Shown: positions 9,543-18,776 of the stretch, piece after piece | Layout of the letters: every line of letters begins with the position of its first letter | Numbering within the stretch: the stretch's first letter is position 1 | DNA from: Acinetobacter corruptisaponis | GTDB taxonomy: Bacteria > Pseudomonadota > Gammaproteobacteria > Pseudomonadales > Moraxellaceae | DNA: 64,000 bases | Reading direction: 5' to 3' | Assembly: GCF_030053775.1 (NCBI RefSeq) | Contig: NZ_CP125669.1 | Coordinates: 744,001 to 808,000 of the forward strand | Position numbers and translations under genes: made by a program | Notes under the pieces: model-generated | The model's input: the letters and a program-made list of their open reading frames with translations, nothing else | Database searches by the model: none | What the model was told of the DNA's origin: nothing

Positions 9543-10292
9543 ATGGCAGGTCATTCTAAATGGGCCAACACAAAGCATCGTAAAGCAAAACAAGATGCCA
9601 GCCGTGCTAAAGTCTTTACTAAATATATTCGTGAAATCGTTACAGCAGCGAAACTAGGCGGCGGCGATCCAGCCAGTAATCCCCGTCTGCGTGCGGTGAT
9701 TGAAAAAGCACTTTCAGTGAATATGACGCGTGATGCAATCAACCGAGCTGTTCAGCGTGGTGCAGGTGGTGAGGATAATGAAGATTTAAACGAAGTCACT
9801 TATGAAGGTTATGGTGTTGGTGGTGTTGCCGTTCTGGTTGAAACCATGACAGACAACTTAAACCGTACTGTGCCAGACGTCCGTCATTGCTTCTCAAAAA
9901 ATAATGGTAACCTGGGTACATCGGGTTCAGTGGCTTATTTGTTTACCAAACGCGGAGAAATTAGCTTTGAAGATGTGTCTTTAGAAGACAAAATCATGGA
10001 TGTTGCACTGGAAGCTGGTGCAGAAGACATTGAAGTTTCTGAAGATGGAATTCTGGTTATTACCACACCAGAAAGTTTCGGTGATGTACAAGATGCCTTG
10101 AATGCCGCGGGTTTAAAGTCCGACAATGCAGAAGTGGTCATGAGCCCATCCACCAAAGCTGAAATCACAGATATTGATCAAGCCAAGCAAATCATGAAAA
10201 TGATTGATATGTTTGAAGATCTGGATGATGTTCAAAACGTCTATACCAACGTTGAGTTCTCTGAAGATGTTCTAGCTCAACTGGATGCGTAA
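9543..10292 (+). CDS. yebC: YebC/PmpR family protein
   Basis: A 249-aa member of the YebC/PmpR family, with the classic start [18 protein letters not shown] and the three-domain layout of the family. Members act as DNA-binding regulators or, as shown more recently for some, as factors that relieve ribosome stalling. The ATG follows GGAGTTATTTCC, a good ribosome binding site. It is followed directly by a strong bidirectional terminator shared with the Lrp gene. The protein is full-length with no oddities. Which of the two roles applies here cannot be decided from sequence. Confidence 0.95.
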   Translation: MAGHSKWANTKHRKAKQDASRAKVFTKYIREIVTAAKLGGGDPASNPRLRAVIEKALSVNMTRDAINRAVQRGAGGEDNEDLNEVTYEGYGVGGVAVLVETMTDNLNRTVPDVRHCFSKNNGNLGTSGSVAYLFTKRGEISFEDVSLEDKIMDVALEAGAEDIEVSEDGILVITTPESFGDVQDALNAAGLKSDNAEVVMSPSTKAEITDIDQAKQIMKMIDMFEDLDDVQNVYTNVEFSEDVLAQLDA

Positions 10293-10307
10293 ACCACTCA
10301 GATGAAT

Positions 10308-10337
10308 AAAAAATGCATCTTTTTAGATGCATTTTTT
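10308..10337. terminator. Bidirectional terminator between yebC and the Lrp gene
   Basis: A perfect 13-bp stem, AAAAAATGCATCT/AGATGCATTTTTT with a TTTT loop. A and T runs on either side let it work for both converging genes; it overlaps the stop codon of the Lrp gene. Confidence 0.9.
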
Positions 10338-10806
10338 ATAGCTTGTTTAAAAGTTTATAGCAGTTAAATACGTTATATTCCTTAATCACAAAGCTTGAAT
10401 GCAGCGCAACCACGCTGTCGATCTTGCCAATACGGCGTAACAGGATTTCACTGTAGTCATCCATATTGCGAGCCACCAGTTCCAGAATAAAATCTGCGCT
10501 TTGCCCCGTTACCAAAAAGGCATTGGTCACTTCTGGAATATCTTCAATTTCCTGTAAAAACTTGTCAAACGTTTCACTGTCATGCTTGCTCAATGAAACC
10601 TGTAACAGGATATGCAGGCTAAAGCCGAGTTTATTAAAATTGATTTCCCTTTTAAGCTGTCCCATCACCTGAGACTCAATCAGGTTCTTGATCCGACGAT
10701 GAACTGAACTAACAGATAGGTTGATACGCTCTGACAGTTCATTCAGGTTGACATCCTCATGGGTCAAAATTTCAAGAATCTGTTTATCAAAACGATCTAA
10801 TTCCAT
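10336..10806 (-). CDS. Lrp/AsnC family transcriptional regulator
   Basis: A 156-aa Lrp/AsnC regulator. The N-terminal winged helix-turn-helix starts LDRFDKQILEILTHEDVNL and includes SERINLSVSSVHRRIKNL. The C-terminal RAM/AsnC ligand domain includes VTGQSADFILELVARNMDDY. I start it at ATG 10806, which gives the family's usual N-terminus; the frame is open 17 codons further up. It is transcribed away from the unknown gene at 11002, and the 195-bp divergent region may hold its operator. The effector, probably an amino acid, cannot be inferred. Confidence 0.92.
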   Translation of the reverse strand: MELDRFDKQILEILTHEDVNLNELSERINLSVSSVHRRIKNLIESQVMGQLKREINFNKLGFSLHILLQVSLSKHDSETFDKFLQEIEDIPEVTNAFLVTGQSADFILELVARNMDDYSEILLRRIGKIDSVVALHSSFVIKEYNVFNCYKLLNKL

Positions 10807-11001
10807 CTTCAACTCTTTCAATTCGAAACTATACCCATTATAGAAATTTAACCCCATTTAGAAAGTTAAATTTTAAATATTCTCAACCAGCATTATAAAT
10901 GACACGACATTTTCCTAAAATGACATTCAATATAAATAGATACCTCAATATATTTTTAATCACCGTCGTAAAGCTTAGGCCTAAACTTAGGATTATACTT
11001 A

Positions 11002-12030
11002 ATGAAATTTCCTTTCCCAGAAAAAATCCATGCCCCAGCAGCCATCAATAACTTAATTGACCGTTCAGGACTACACCATAGCTATCCATTTAATCCAGAG
11101 ACAAAGGTCCATATTCCAAAAGGAAAATATACCTGTGTACATTATGGTTCGATGTTTCCGAACCTGCCTGCACCTTTCAATTTTTTAAATTTACTCACCG
11201 TCATTGGTCAGCCAAAAATTAAACTTTTTAGAAACCATCATCTCATCAAAACCACAGATATTGATACCGCCAACGTTCTCATTGGCACAGCCGTAGGTAC
11301 GGCAGATCATTTTAATGGATATAGTGTCCAGAATGACTGTGAATTGAGCGCAGATGGTTCATCACTACGTTTTGGCAATGATCTATTGCTTGATGGGAAA
11401 TATCCCAATTTTCATGCCAAACGTGAGGGCCATGACTTTAACTTTGAGCTAAATATCAAGGCAACGGATAAAGTTGCAAATTTTGCTGAACTGTTTGGTG
11501 GGGTATATGATCATTGGTCATTACTTTGCCAATATCAGGGCTATCTCGAATATCAAGGTAAAAAAACGGATATTCAGGGTTTATGTACTTATGAATATGC
11601 ACGGGGTGTAAATATCAATCTCCCGATGCGTTATTTTACCTATCATATTATAAATATTGATGAACGTACCCAGGTTTTATTGGTTGAGATTATTGGGTCA
11701 TTCAATCTAGTGATGCAGCAACGGGTATATGTTCGCTCGCTGGATGATTATGGTGATATTTATTCAGATGGTTTTGAACTGAATGTGCATGAGTTTTATC
11801 CAGAACGTTCCATTACACCCAATGGCTTGAGTATGCGTTTACCGCATCAGTTTTCATGGCAGGTGAACAATCATTCAGGTCAGCCACTCATTACCATTAA
11901 TGGTACATCAAATCATGATTTTCAATATGGTATGGCAGGTGGTTATGCGGGAAGCTATCAATATACAGGGACTTTTCAGGGCAAAGCCATTACGGGAACA
12001 GGCTATATTGAGTATCTAGACATTCGTTAG
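11002..12030 (+). CDS. Conserved hypothetical protein, 342 aa (possibly DUF6670)
   Basis: A soluble protein of unknown function that I associate with an Acinetobacter-conserved family (DUF6670, from memory, moderately sure). It has no signal peptide and no clear transmembrane segment. It is rich in beta-type sequence with many Gly, Tyr and Phe residues, including GGVYDHWSLLCQYQGYLEY and a Gly/Tyr-rich C-terminus (YGMAGGYAGSYQYTG). The pattern recalls lipocalin-like AttH/CrtC barrel proteins, but this is only a guess from composition. It is divergent from the Lrp gene, so it may be that regulator's target. Confidence 0.75.
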   Translation: MKFPFPEKIHAPAAINNLIDRSGLHHSYPFNPETKVHIPKGKYTCVHYGSMFPNLPAPFNFLNLLTVIGQPKIKLFRNHHLIKTTDIDTANVLIGTAVGTADHFNGYSVQNDCELSADGSSLRFGNDLLLDGKYPNFHAKREGHDFNFELNIKATDKVANFAELFGGVYDHWSLLCQYQGYLEYQGKKTDIQGLCTYEYARGVNINLPMRYFTYHIINIDERTQVLLVEIIGSFNLVMQQRVYVRSLDDYGDIYSDGFELNVHEFYPERSITPNGLSMRLPHQFSWQVNNHSGQPLITINGTSNHDFQYGMAGGYAGSYQYTGTFQGKAITGTGYIEYLDIR

Positions 12031-12042
12031 GCACGATTGAAT

Positions 12043-12076
12043 GGAAATGATCTTATTGGTTTTTAAGATCATTTCC
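12043..12076. terminator. Hairpin between convergent genes, possible terminator
   Basis: A perfect 13-bp stem, GGAAATGATCTTA (12043-12055) with TAAGATCATTTCC (12064-12076) and an 8-nt loop. There is no long T tract on either side, so termination may be weak. It sits between the convergent 11002 and 12086 genes. Confidence 0.6.
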
Positions 12077-12085
12077 AAATTATAC

Positions 12086-12856
12086 TTATAAACCACGCCA
12101 ATCAACACGGGCATTACGTTCAGTGGCATAAATACGCTGCACATATTGTCCAAGTGGTAAATCCAGTAAATAGTCGTGATACTGCTTTAATTCACCTGAG
12201 AACTGCTCAATATCATCGTTTTCCAGTTCCCACGGTGTTCCCTTGATCACCAGCAAGGGTGCAAGGATTGAACAAACCGAAATATCGGCCAGACCAAGAC
12301 GATCCCCCACCAAATAACGCCCCTGATTATCAACCAGACACTGATTTAAATCGGCAATCAACTCTGTCATACGAATCTTGGATTGGGCGACTTTTTCAGG
12401 ATTGAGCTTATAGTTGGTGGAAACCATGCTCTTGAGTATCGGTTTGGAAATCTTCTCAAACTGGCGTAAATAGCCTTGCTCGCCCATCATGATTTCAAGT
12501 GGATGATCCCCGACTAAAAGTGCCTGTGCCAGTGACCAGCGGCGCACATGGATACCCAGCTCATTTGCCAGCTTATCAATTTGCAGCGCCTGATCACGCA
12601 ATTGCTCATCACGTCTTAACAGTGCATGTTCTGGATAGGTTGTATCCAGATATAAGGCAATTTGGGTCGAATCGGCAATCCAGCGTTTATCATCTTTCAG
12701 CATTGGCAATAGATATTGCCCAGATTTTAAGTAGGTAAACGCACGATGAAAACCAGGAATTAAATTATGTGCCACATAGTCCAATTCCTTATGATCCAAC
12801 AACCAGCGAGCTTTTTCACAATAGTGAGATAAAGGAAATTGGTATAAAACCCGCAT
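12086..12856 (-). CDS. Glutathione S-transferase family protein
   Basis: A 256-aa two-domain GST-like protein. The thioredoxin-fold N-terminal domain begins [20 protein letters not shown], with a Ser/Cys-type active-site region (SHYCEKAR) and an [11 protein letters not shown] stretch that corresponds to the glutathione gamma-glutamyl binding motif. The C-terminal helical domain includes [18 protein letters not shown], the usual hydrophobic-core Asp motif. It is likely cytosolic and may act in detoxification or stress. The substrate cannot be told. The gene is monocistronic; the ATG at 12856 is preceded by GAGAGTCT. Confidence 0.85.
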   Translation of the reverse strand: MRVLYQFPLSHYCEKARWLLDHKELDYVAHNLIPGFHRAFTYLKSGQYLLPMLKDDKRWIADSTQIALYLDTTYPEHALLRRDEQLRDQALQIDKLANELGIHVRRWSLAQALLVGDHPLEIMMGEQGYLRQFEKISKPILKSMVSTNYKLNPEKVAQSKIRMTELIADLNQCLVDNQGRYLVGDRLGLADISVCSILAPLLVIKGTPWELENDDIEQFSGELKQYHDYLLDLPLGQYVQRIYATERNARVDWRGL

Positions 12857-13064
12857 AGACTCTCCAACTTTATTTTTCTATTCGTTCAAACATAAGGTTT
12901 GCCATACTTTAGAAGTAAAAGCGAATCAATACAATGTCCTTTTTTCCCTATCTCCTGTAATTTGGGCGAGATCGACTTTTCATTCCAGCCATGACCTGAC
13001 TTTGTCATGGCTTTCATGTAAAATCAGCAGCAATTTTTTAAATAACACATTTGTGAGTGGTTTC

Positions 13065-14156
13065 ATGGGTTTTAATTGCGGTATTGTTGGTCTGCCAAAC
13101 GTAGGTAAATCTACATTATTTAATGCATTAACAAAGGCGGCCATTGCTGCTGAAAACTTTCCGTTCTGTACCATTGAACCCAATACAGGGATTGTTCCTG
13201 TACCAGATGCGCGTCTGGACAAACTTGCGGCGATTGTAAAACCACAGCGTATTCTGCCAACCACGATGGAATTTGTTGATATTGCGGGTCTGGTTGCGGG
13301 CGCATCCAAGGGTGAAGGTCTGGGTAACCAGTTCCTTGCCAACATCCGTGAAACTGATGCAATTGCGCATGTGGTACGTTGCTTTGAAGATGAAAACGTG
13401 ATTCATGTGAATGGTAAAATTGACCCGTTGGATGACATTGCCACCATCAACACTGAACTTGCACTGGCTGACCTTGATACCGTTGCAAAAGCATTGTTAC
13501 GCTTAACCAAAGCAGCCAAAGGTGGTGACAAGGAAGCACTTGCAACCAAGGCAGCTTTGGAAAAAATCCAGCCTTTACTGGATGAAGGTAAGCCAGCACG
13601 TGCGGCAGACCTTTCTGATGATGAGCGTAAGGCAGTTCGTGGCTTTGGTTTAATGACACTCAAACCAACCATGTACATTGCCAATGTGGCAGAAGATGGT
13701 TTTGAAAACAATCCACATCTTGAAGCAGTACAAAAATTGGCTGCTGAGGAAAATGCGATTGTTGTTCCACTTTGCAACCAGATCGAAGCTGAAATTTCAT
13801 TACTGGAAGATGAAGACCGCGCTGAATTTCTGGAAGCGATGGGAATGGAAGAGCCAGGCCTAAATGTGGTGATCCGTGCGGGTTATAAATTACTTGGCCT
13901 ACAAACCTACTTCACTGCGGGTGTACAGGAAGTTCGTGCCTGGACCGTTAAAGTGGGTGCCACAGCGCCACAGGCGGCAGGTGTAATTCACACTGACTTT
14001 GAAAAAGGCTTTATCCGTGCTGAATGTATTGCCTATGATGACTTCATTCAATACAACGGTGAGAACGGTGCGAAAGAAGCGGGTAAATGGCGTTTGGAAG
14101 GGAAAACCTATATTGTTCAGGATGGCGACGTATTGCACTTCCGTTTTAATGTGTAA
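13065..14156 (+). CDS. ychF: Redox-regulated ATPase YchF (OBG-like ATPase)
   Basis: A 363-aa P-loop ATPase, the same length as E. coli YchF. It binds ribosomes and is linked to the oxidative stress response. Visible motifs are G1 GLPNVGKST, the switch region PFCTIEPN, G3 [20 protein letters not shown] and NVAED, with a C-terminal TGS-like domain (ending in [10 protein letters not shown]). I start at ATG 13065 ([11 protein letters not shown]), the family N-terminus; the frame is open 21 codons further up but that part has no family likeness. The diguanylate cyclase gene follows after 17 bp. Confidence 0.96.
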   Translation: MGFNCGIVGLPNVGKSTLFNALTKAAIAAENFPFCTIEPNTGIVPVPDARLDKLAAIVKPQRILPTTMEFVDIAGLVAGASKGEGLGNQFLANIRETDAIAHVVRCFEDENVIHVNGKIDPLDDIATINTELALADLDTVAKALLRLTKAAKGGDKEALATKAALEKIQPLLDEGKPARAADLSDDERKAVRGFGLMTLKPTMYIANVAEDGFENNPHLEAVQKLAAEENAIVVPLCNQIEAEISLLEDEDRAEFLEAMGMEEPGLNVVIRAGYKLLGLQTYFTAGVQEVRAWTVKVGATAPQAAGVIHTDFEKGFIRAECIAYDDFIQYNGENGAKEAGKWRLEGKTYIVQDGDVLHFRFNV

Positions 14157-14173
14157 TCATTTATAACGATGTA

Positions 14174-15037
14174 ATGGAAAAGACCTTAGAACGATTATTC
14201 GCACGAAATACCAAGCTACGACGTTTATTGATTTTACTCATACTCGTCGTATTGGGCATCATTGACCTTGCAACAGGTTATGAATACTCGTTCTCTGTGT
14301 TTTATCTACTGCCGATTTCTATTGCCGCATGGTATGACCAATATAAAACCACTGTCATCACCATTCTACTTTCAGCAATCACCTGGTTAATTGCAGACAG
14401 CAATGCAGGCCATCCCTATTCAAATAGCATTATTCCTTTCTGGAATGCCCTAGTCCGTTTGGGCTTCTTTTCAATTGTCGCTTTCTTGCTGATCAATGTG
14501 CGTAAAAACTGGCAGGAAATGAAAAATCTGGCAATGAAAGATCAGCTCACCTCTCTGGACAATAGTCGCGCCTTTGATATTGAATATCGTATTCTGCGAA
14601 AGTTGAATTTCCGCAAACAAACGTGTTTTGCAGTTGGCATTATCGACCTTGATGGCTTCAAGGCAGTCAATGACACTTATGGACATCATCGTGGTGATGA
14701 GGTTCTGCTCCAGTTTTCACAGGTTCTCAAAAAAGCCTGCCGCTCCTCTGACATTATTGCCCGTTTGGGTGGTGATGAGTTTGCGATTATTTTACTGGAT
14801 ATTGATGAAACACAGGCACATCACTGTGACCAGCGTATTAGAGCATTATTTCAGGAAAGTGGTTTAAAACAAAAATACGGCGTGGACTTTAGTATGGGTT
14901 TGGCCATCCTGGCTGAACTACCTGAGAATCTTGAGGATGCAACCAAGATTGCAGATCAGCTCATGTATCAGTCAAAGTCTTTGGGTAAATCTCAAACGAC
15001 TATTCAAACATTTATGAATACTGAACCAGCATTTTAA
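14174..15037 (+). CDS. Membrane-bound diguanylate cyclase (GGDEF)
   Basis: Makes cyclic di-GMP from two GTP at the inner membrane. The N-terminal half (residues 15-110) has about four hydrophobic helices (LLILLILVVLGIIDLA, FSVFYLLPISIAAWY and others) with no recognised extracellular sensor domain. The C-terminal half is a GGDEF domain with an intact RLGGDEF near residue 200. An RSSD sequence five residues before the GGDEF fits the RxxD inhibitory site, so product inhibition is likely. It lies 17 bp after ychF and could be co-transcribed. No strong ribosome binding site is seen. An IS982 element was inserted 56 bp after its stop. Confidence 0.93.
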   Translation: MEKTLERLFARNTKLRRLLILLILVVLGIIDLATGYEYSFSVFYLLPISIAAWYDQYKTTVITILLSAITWLIADSNAGHPYSNSIIPFWNALVRLGFFSIVAFLLINVRKNWQEMKNLAMKDQLTSLDNSRAFDIEYRILRKLNFRKQTCFAVGIIDLDGFKAVNDTYGHHRGDEVLLQFSQVLKKACRSSDIIARLGGDEFAIILLDIDETQAHHCDQRIRALFQESGLKQKYGVDFSMGLAILAELPENLEDATKIADQLMYQSKSLGKSQTTIQTFMNTEPAF

Positions 15038-15086
15038 GCTGGACAGAAACAATGATTATTTGACGGCACAATAAATAAATTTCTTG

Positions 15087-15093
15087 TAAGATA
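15087..15093. repeat. Target-site duplication, left copy (TAAGATA)
   Basis: The 7-bp direct repeat TAAGATA borders the IS element on the left and recurs exactly at 16067-16073 on the right. This shows the insertion target and fits the 6-9 bp duplications of the IS982 family. Confidence 0.85.
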
Positions 15094-15106
15094 ACCCGAA
15101 TCTTGT

Positions 15107-15976
15107 TTAAGCCGATATTTCCATAATACGAATCATCGGCTTGTTTTGATGACATATTTGATAAGCACATAAAGATGCGTAAATACCAGCTAAATAGCCT
15201 GCAACACTTCTCGCTCTAGTCGTCACTAGATTGTACGCCCCCTTCAGCAAACTGAATAAAGTTTCAATCTTATTGCGTTGTTTCAGATGGTATTCATCTG
15301 CTTTTGATAACTGTATAGATTTCATGTTCTTTCGATGATAGGTAATTAAATCAATATCTTGTACTCTTAATTTACTCTTTAATTCATGACTAATATAGCC
15401 ACGATCAGCATACAATTTAGCAGTCATTCCCTTGACTAACTGTTCAACCATTTTTATATCTGCTGTATGCCCATTTGATAAAGCTGTGCTGAGTATTTCA
15501 CCTGACTGATTCATAAGTACATGCAACTTACAACCAAAAAACCAACCCATAGAACTTTTACCACGAGTTGCAATTGCTGCTAGCGATTTATGTCTTTTTA
15601 TTCGCTGATTTTTACAGACAGCCAATGTCGTTGAATCGATCCATAAATAAGGACTTTGCTGATCTTTCATCAGGGCGAAATGTAAGGCATGTAAAGCCAG
15701 TTGATGAGTGTTGATCAGGTAAATCATACGTTGGTAACAAGGCAGGCTTTTGAATAAATGAAAATAGTTATGTCTCAGTGCCGTAAAGAATGCTTTAAAG
15801 TTATTGAAATGTGAATGTTTATACCAAATTGCAATAAAGACAATTTCAGAAATACTGAGCTGTGCAGGGCGAATTCTTAGGCATTTAAGATTTTGCTTTA
15901 AGAAGTTCCAGTAAACTGATTCAAATTTTAGAAAGAAATCATCAATTATACAGAATAATTGGGTACTATCGAACAT
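15107..15976 (-). CDS. IS982-family transposase
   Basis: A 289-aa DDE transposase. Family landmarks are the DSTTLAVCKNQRIKRHKS block with the first catalytic Asp, KLYADRGYIS with the second Asp, and KQRNKIETLFSLLK with the catalytic Glu. The length and all three acidic residues are intact, so it is probably active. The start codon (15974-15976) directly follows the 3' arm of a strong hairpin. That would hide the initiation site in long read-through transcripts, a common way to keep transposition low. Confidence 0.95.
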   Translation of the reverse strand: MFDSTQLFCIIDDFFLKFESVYWNFLKQNLKCLRIRPAQLSISEIVFIAIWYKHSHFNNFKAFFTALRHNYFHLFKSLPCYQRMIYLINTHQLALHALHFALMKDQQSPYLWIDSTTLAVCKNQRIKRHKSLAAIATRGKSSMGWFFGCKLHVLMNQSGEILSTALSNGHTADIKMVEQLVKGMTAKLYADRGYISHELKSKLRVQDIDLITYHRKNMKSIQLSKADEYHLKQRNKIETLFSLLKGAYNLVTTRARSVAGYLAGIYASLCAYQICHQNKPMIRIMEISA

Positions 15977-16029
15977 AAGGACTAGAGTCGTAAGTTTTGT
16001 GTGGTAACTAACTGATGGCTCTAGTCCTT
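15977..16029 (-). promoter_or_regulatory. Hairpin covering the transposase translation start
   Basis: AAGGACTAGAG (15977-15987) and CTCTAGTCCTT (16019-16029) form a perfect 11-bp stem with a 31-nt loop. In the minus-strand mRNA the 3' arm ends at the base before the transposase ATG. The purine-rich part near the start is within the stem, so translation from outside transcripts would be blocked. Confidence 0.7.
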
Positions 16030-16105
16030 CTCTTTTTCAAGTCTATGGCTTATCCGTGATTCAGGTTAAGATAATAAAATTCTAGACTTCATATAGGACC
16101 ACTTC

Positions 16106-16798
16106 ATGCAAGCCATTATTCTGGATACTGAGACCCATACACTGAATGGTTTGCCAATCGAAATCGCCTATGCGCCGATTAAAATTGAAAGTGGAAAATT
16201 AAGTCTGGATAAGAGCCAAATCTTTGATCAGCTTTATCAGGTCAATCAACCCATTTCCTATGCGGCAATGGCGGTACACCATATTCTGGAATCAGATTTG
16301 GTTGATCAGCCCAATTACCGTGAATTCCAGCTACCAGAACAGACACGCTATATTATTGGGCATAATGTGGATTATGATGTTGCCGCAATCGCACGCTGTG
16401 GGGTTGATACATCCAAACTGAAACCAATCTGCACCCTTGCCCTTGCCCGCCATGTTTGGGAAGATGCGGAAGCACATAATATTTCAGCCCTGATTTATTT
16501 AATTTCAAAAGGCAGTGACAAGGCGCGGGAAATGCTCAAGGGCGCCCACCGAGCCGATGCCGATATTATCCTGACCGCCAATATCCTGATGCACATCATT
16601 CACCGCCTCAATATTCAGGATATTGAACAACTTTATATTGCTTCAGAAGAAGCCCGTATTCCAAAGAGCATCACTTTCGGCAAACACAAGGGTACTGCCA
16701 TTCAGGACCTGCCTACCGACTATATTCAATGGTTGCTGCGTCAGGATGATCTTGACCTTTATTTACGCAAGGCACTGGAAACTCAGTTAGTTAAATAA
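16106..16798 (+). CDS. ExoX-like 3'-5' exonuclease (DEDDh) with C-terminal DUF3820
   Basis: A 230-aa DEDDh exonuclease. The N-terminal nuclease domain shows motif I LDTET, motif II GHNVDYD and motif III HRADAD (H-x4-D type). The C-terminal 45 residues (ITFGKHKGTAIQDLPTDY and on) match the DUF3820-type tail found in exodeoxyribonuclease X. It likely trims 3' ends in DNA repair, in the cytosol. The ribosome binding site AGGA lies before ATG 16106. The IS982 insertion ends 39 bp upstream, so its promoter may have been changed. Confidence 0.88.
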   Translation: MQAIILDTETHTLNGLPIEIAYAPIKIESGKLSLDKSQIFDQLYQVNQPISYAAMAVHHILESDLVDQPNYREFQLPEQTRYIIGHNVDYDVAAIARCGVDTSKLKPICTLALARHVWEDAEAHNISALIYLISKGSDKAREMLKGAHRADADIILTANILMHIIHRLNIQDIEQLYIASEEARIPKSITFGKHKGTAIQDLPTDYIQWLLRQDDLDLYLRKALETQLVK

Positions 16799-16937
16799 TT
16801 CATAACGCGTCGCACTGTTAGATTATTTTCCACTTACTCCAAACAAGACAATGATATTTAATAAATTGTTAACATTATTGTCATTTATTAACCTTATCTT
16901 AATCTCCATCTAGGTCTTGGCTGGGGGAGATTCAGAA

Positions 16938-17519
16938 ATGTCATACTTTTTTAAAACAGAACTTGGGCAGAGTGCATTACAACTACGCAATATTGAGTTG
17001 ACCGCACGTCAACGCCGTTTGTTGCTACTGATTGACCACGAAGATTTTCAGGACCTGAATCATGACTATAAACAAAGAATCGCACCGACAGAGTTGGTGC
17101 AACAACTGATTGATATGGGTTTATTGGCACAGCAAGCCACACAGCCCCCAGTAAAAAATGAAATAAAAGAAGATTTAAGTGTTCAAACCAACGAAGTGAG
17201 CAGGTCAGAAACATCCGCTATAAAAGAAGTATCTGAAACCAGTACTGCTCCTGTCCAACAGATTCAACCAGAAAGTATTTCACTGGAAAAACTCGCATTT
17301 GTTGAAATTCAGCAAGTGATGATTCAGACCTTAACCACCTATTGTGGCTTAATGGCACGTCCACTGGTACAAAAAATTCAGTCTATTAAAACGCTACAAC
17401 AACTCAAAGCATGTCAAATGCAATGGATTACCTCATTACAGGAATCCCGTATTCCCCCAACCCAACTGAATCAAACGCTAAAACTGATTAATTATTCAGT
17501 TCAGCATTTATCGTGCTGA
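16938..17519 (+). CDS. Hypothetical protein, 193 aa
   Basis: I do not recognise a family. The ATG at 16938 follows a GGGGGAG ribosome binding site; an earlier start is possible but lies on top of that site. The N-terminal 65 residues are helical and contain TARQRRLLLLIDHEDF and a predicted winged-helix-like segment. The middle (about 70-115) is low-complexity, rich in Glu, Ser, Thr and Gln, and looks like a linker. The C-terminal part is again helical. It could be a small regulator of the kind common in Acinetobacter, but nothing proves it. Confidence 0.75.
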   Translation: MSYFFKTELGQSALQLRNIELTARQRRLLLLIDHEDFQDLNHDYKQRIAPTELVQQLIDMGLLAQQATQPPVKNEIKEDLSVQTNEVSRSETSAIKEVSETSTAPVQQIQPESISLEKLAFVEIQQVMIQTLTTYCGLMARPLVQKIQSIKTLQQLKACQMQWITSLQESRIPPTQLNQTLKLINYSVQHLSC

Positions 17520-17638
17520 TTTTGTAAAAATGGCTGAATAAAAGCAGAAATCGTTGTTTTAATAAACAATAAACTACGTTAAGCAAAGTTATATACTTTA
17601 CCTATATGCTTTTTTTGCCTATGATGTGGCTCCAATAT

Positions 17639-17714
17639 ACGCTCGTAGCTCAACTGGATAGAGTACAGGTCTCCGAAGCCTGTGGCGTGGGTTCGAGTCC
17701 CGCCGAGCGTACCA
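17639..17714 (+). tRNA. tRNA-Arg (CCG)
   Basis: A 76-nt cloverleaf with encoded CCA. The acceptor ACGCTCG pairs with CGAGCGT, the D-arm is GCTCAACTGGATAGAGT, the anticodon loop CTCCGAA gives CCG, and the T-loop is GTTCGAGTC. It reads CGG codons. Confidence 0.97.
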
Positions 17715-17840
17715 TTTTCTTAAGATACTTCCCTTTCTGTAATCGTTCTGTTTTTAACACGCCATAAACCTATTTTTCCACTTGGTTTATTCTTTTATAT
17801 CGCTCAAAATACGCATTCTATTAAATAACGTGAGACGTTC

Positions 17841-18776
17841 ATGACTGATGCTTTGGTATTGAGCGATTTGTCCAAAACTTATCGTAATGGTTTTCAGGCG
17901 TTAAAAGGCATTGATTTAACTGTGCCTGAGGGTGAATTTTATGCACTACTGGGGCCGAATGGTGCAGGTAAATCGACCACAATCAGTATCATCAGTTCCT
18001 TAACCAAAAAAACATCGGGTTCAGTTGAAATCTTTGGGCATAACCTTGATACCCACCCCTCACATGCCAAACAATGTCTTGGTGTCGTCCCACAAGAGTT
18101 TAACTTTGGTCAGTTTGAAAAAACCTTTGATATTCTGGTGACTCAGGCAGGTTATTACGGTATTCCGAAAAAACTGGCTGAACAACGAGCCGAACATTAT
18201 TTAGAAAAACTGGGGCTATGGGAAAAACGCAATATCCAGTCACGCATGTTGTCTGGTGGGATGAAACGCCGCCTGATGATCGCCCGTGCCATGATGCACG
18301 AACCAAAACTCTTGATTCTGGACGAACCGACTGCGGGCGTGGACATTGAGCTGCGCCGTTCCATGTGGGATTTCCTCATTGAAATGAATGAGAAAGGCAC
18401 GTCAATCATCCTGACCACACATTATCTGGAAGAAGCCGAGATGCTGTGCCGCCGCATTGCCATCATTGATCGTGGTGTGATTAAGGAAGATACCAGCATG
18501 AAAGGTTTCCTCAATCAGTTGAATGAAGAGTCCTTTATTTTTGACTTGGCGCAACCGATTGAGCATTTACAACTCGATATTATCGGGTTCAAGTTTAACC
18601 TGGTTGATCCTGTGACTTTGGAAGTGACCATGGACAAGGCGCATAACATGAATGACCTGTTCCTAATCCTGCAATCACAGAATATTCAGGTCAACAGTAT
18701 GCGGAATAAATCCAATCGTCTGGAAGAATTGTTCGTGAAAATGGTCGAGAAGAATCTTGCGGGAGCGAATCAATGA
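17841..18776 (+). CDS. ABC transporter ATP-binding protein (YadG-like)
   Basis: The ATPase of an ABC-2 type exporter, 311 aa. It has Walker A GPNGAGKST, signature LSGGMKRRLMIARAMM, Walker B LLILDEPTAG and the switch His in TTHYLEEAE. Its C-terminal extension (about residues 230-311) is usual for drug or polysaccharide export ATPases of the CcmA/YadG class. Its stop overlaps the permease start by ATGA, so the two are translationally coupled. The substrate is unknown; E. coli yadGH is likewise uncharacterised. Confidence 0.93.
   Translation: MTDALVLSDLSKTYRNGFQALKGIDLTVPEGEFYALLGPNGAGKSTTISIISSLTKKTSGSVEIFGHNLDTHPSHAKQCLGVVPQEFNFGQFEKTFDILVTQAGYYGIPKKLAEQRAEHYLEKLGLWEKRNIQSRMLSGGMKRRLMIARAMMHEPKLLILDEPTAGVDIELRRSMWDFLIEMNEKGTSIILTTHYLEEAEMLCRRIAIIDRGVIKEDTSMKGFLNQLNEESFIFDLAQPIEHLQLDIIGFKFNLVDPVTLEVTMDKAHNMNDLFLILQSQNIQVNSMRNKSNRLEELFVKMVEKNLAGANQ

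Larger units (their letters stand above)
15094..16066 (-). mobile_element. IS982-family insertion sequence, intact, 973 bp
   Basis: A complete IS. The left end starts ACCCGAATC and the right end, read inward, starts ACCTGAATC; about 15 of the first 20 positions match and the ACC tip is typical of the IS982 family. One transposase gene fills the element. It is bordered by a perfect 7-bp duplication TAAGATA. It lies between the diguanylate cyclase gene and the ExoX-like gene and interrupts no reading frame. The perfect duplication and intact transposase suggest a fairly recent insertion. A separate 11-bp inverted repeat covers the transposase start. Confidence 0.9.
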
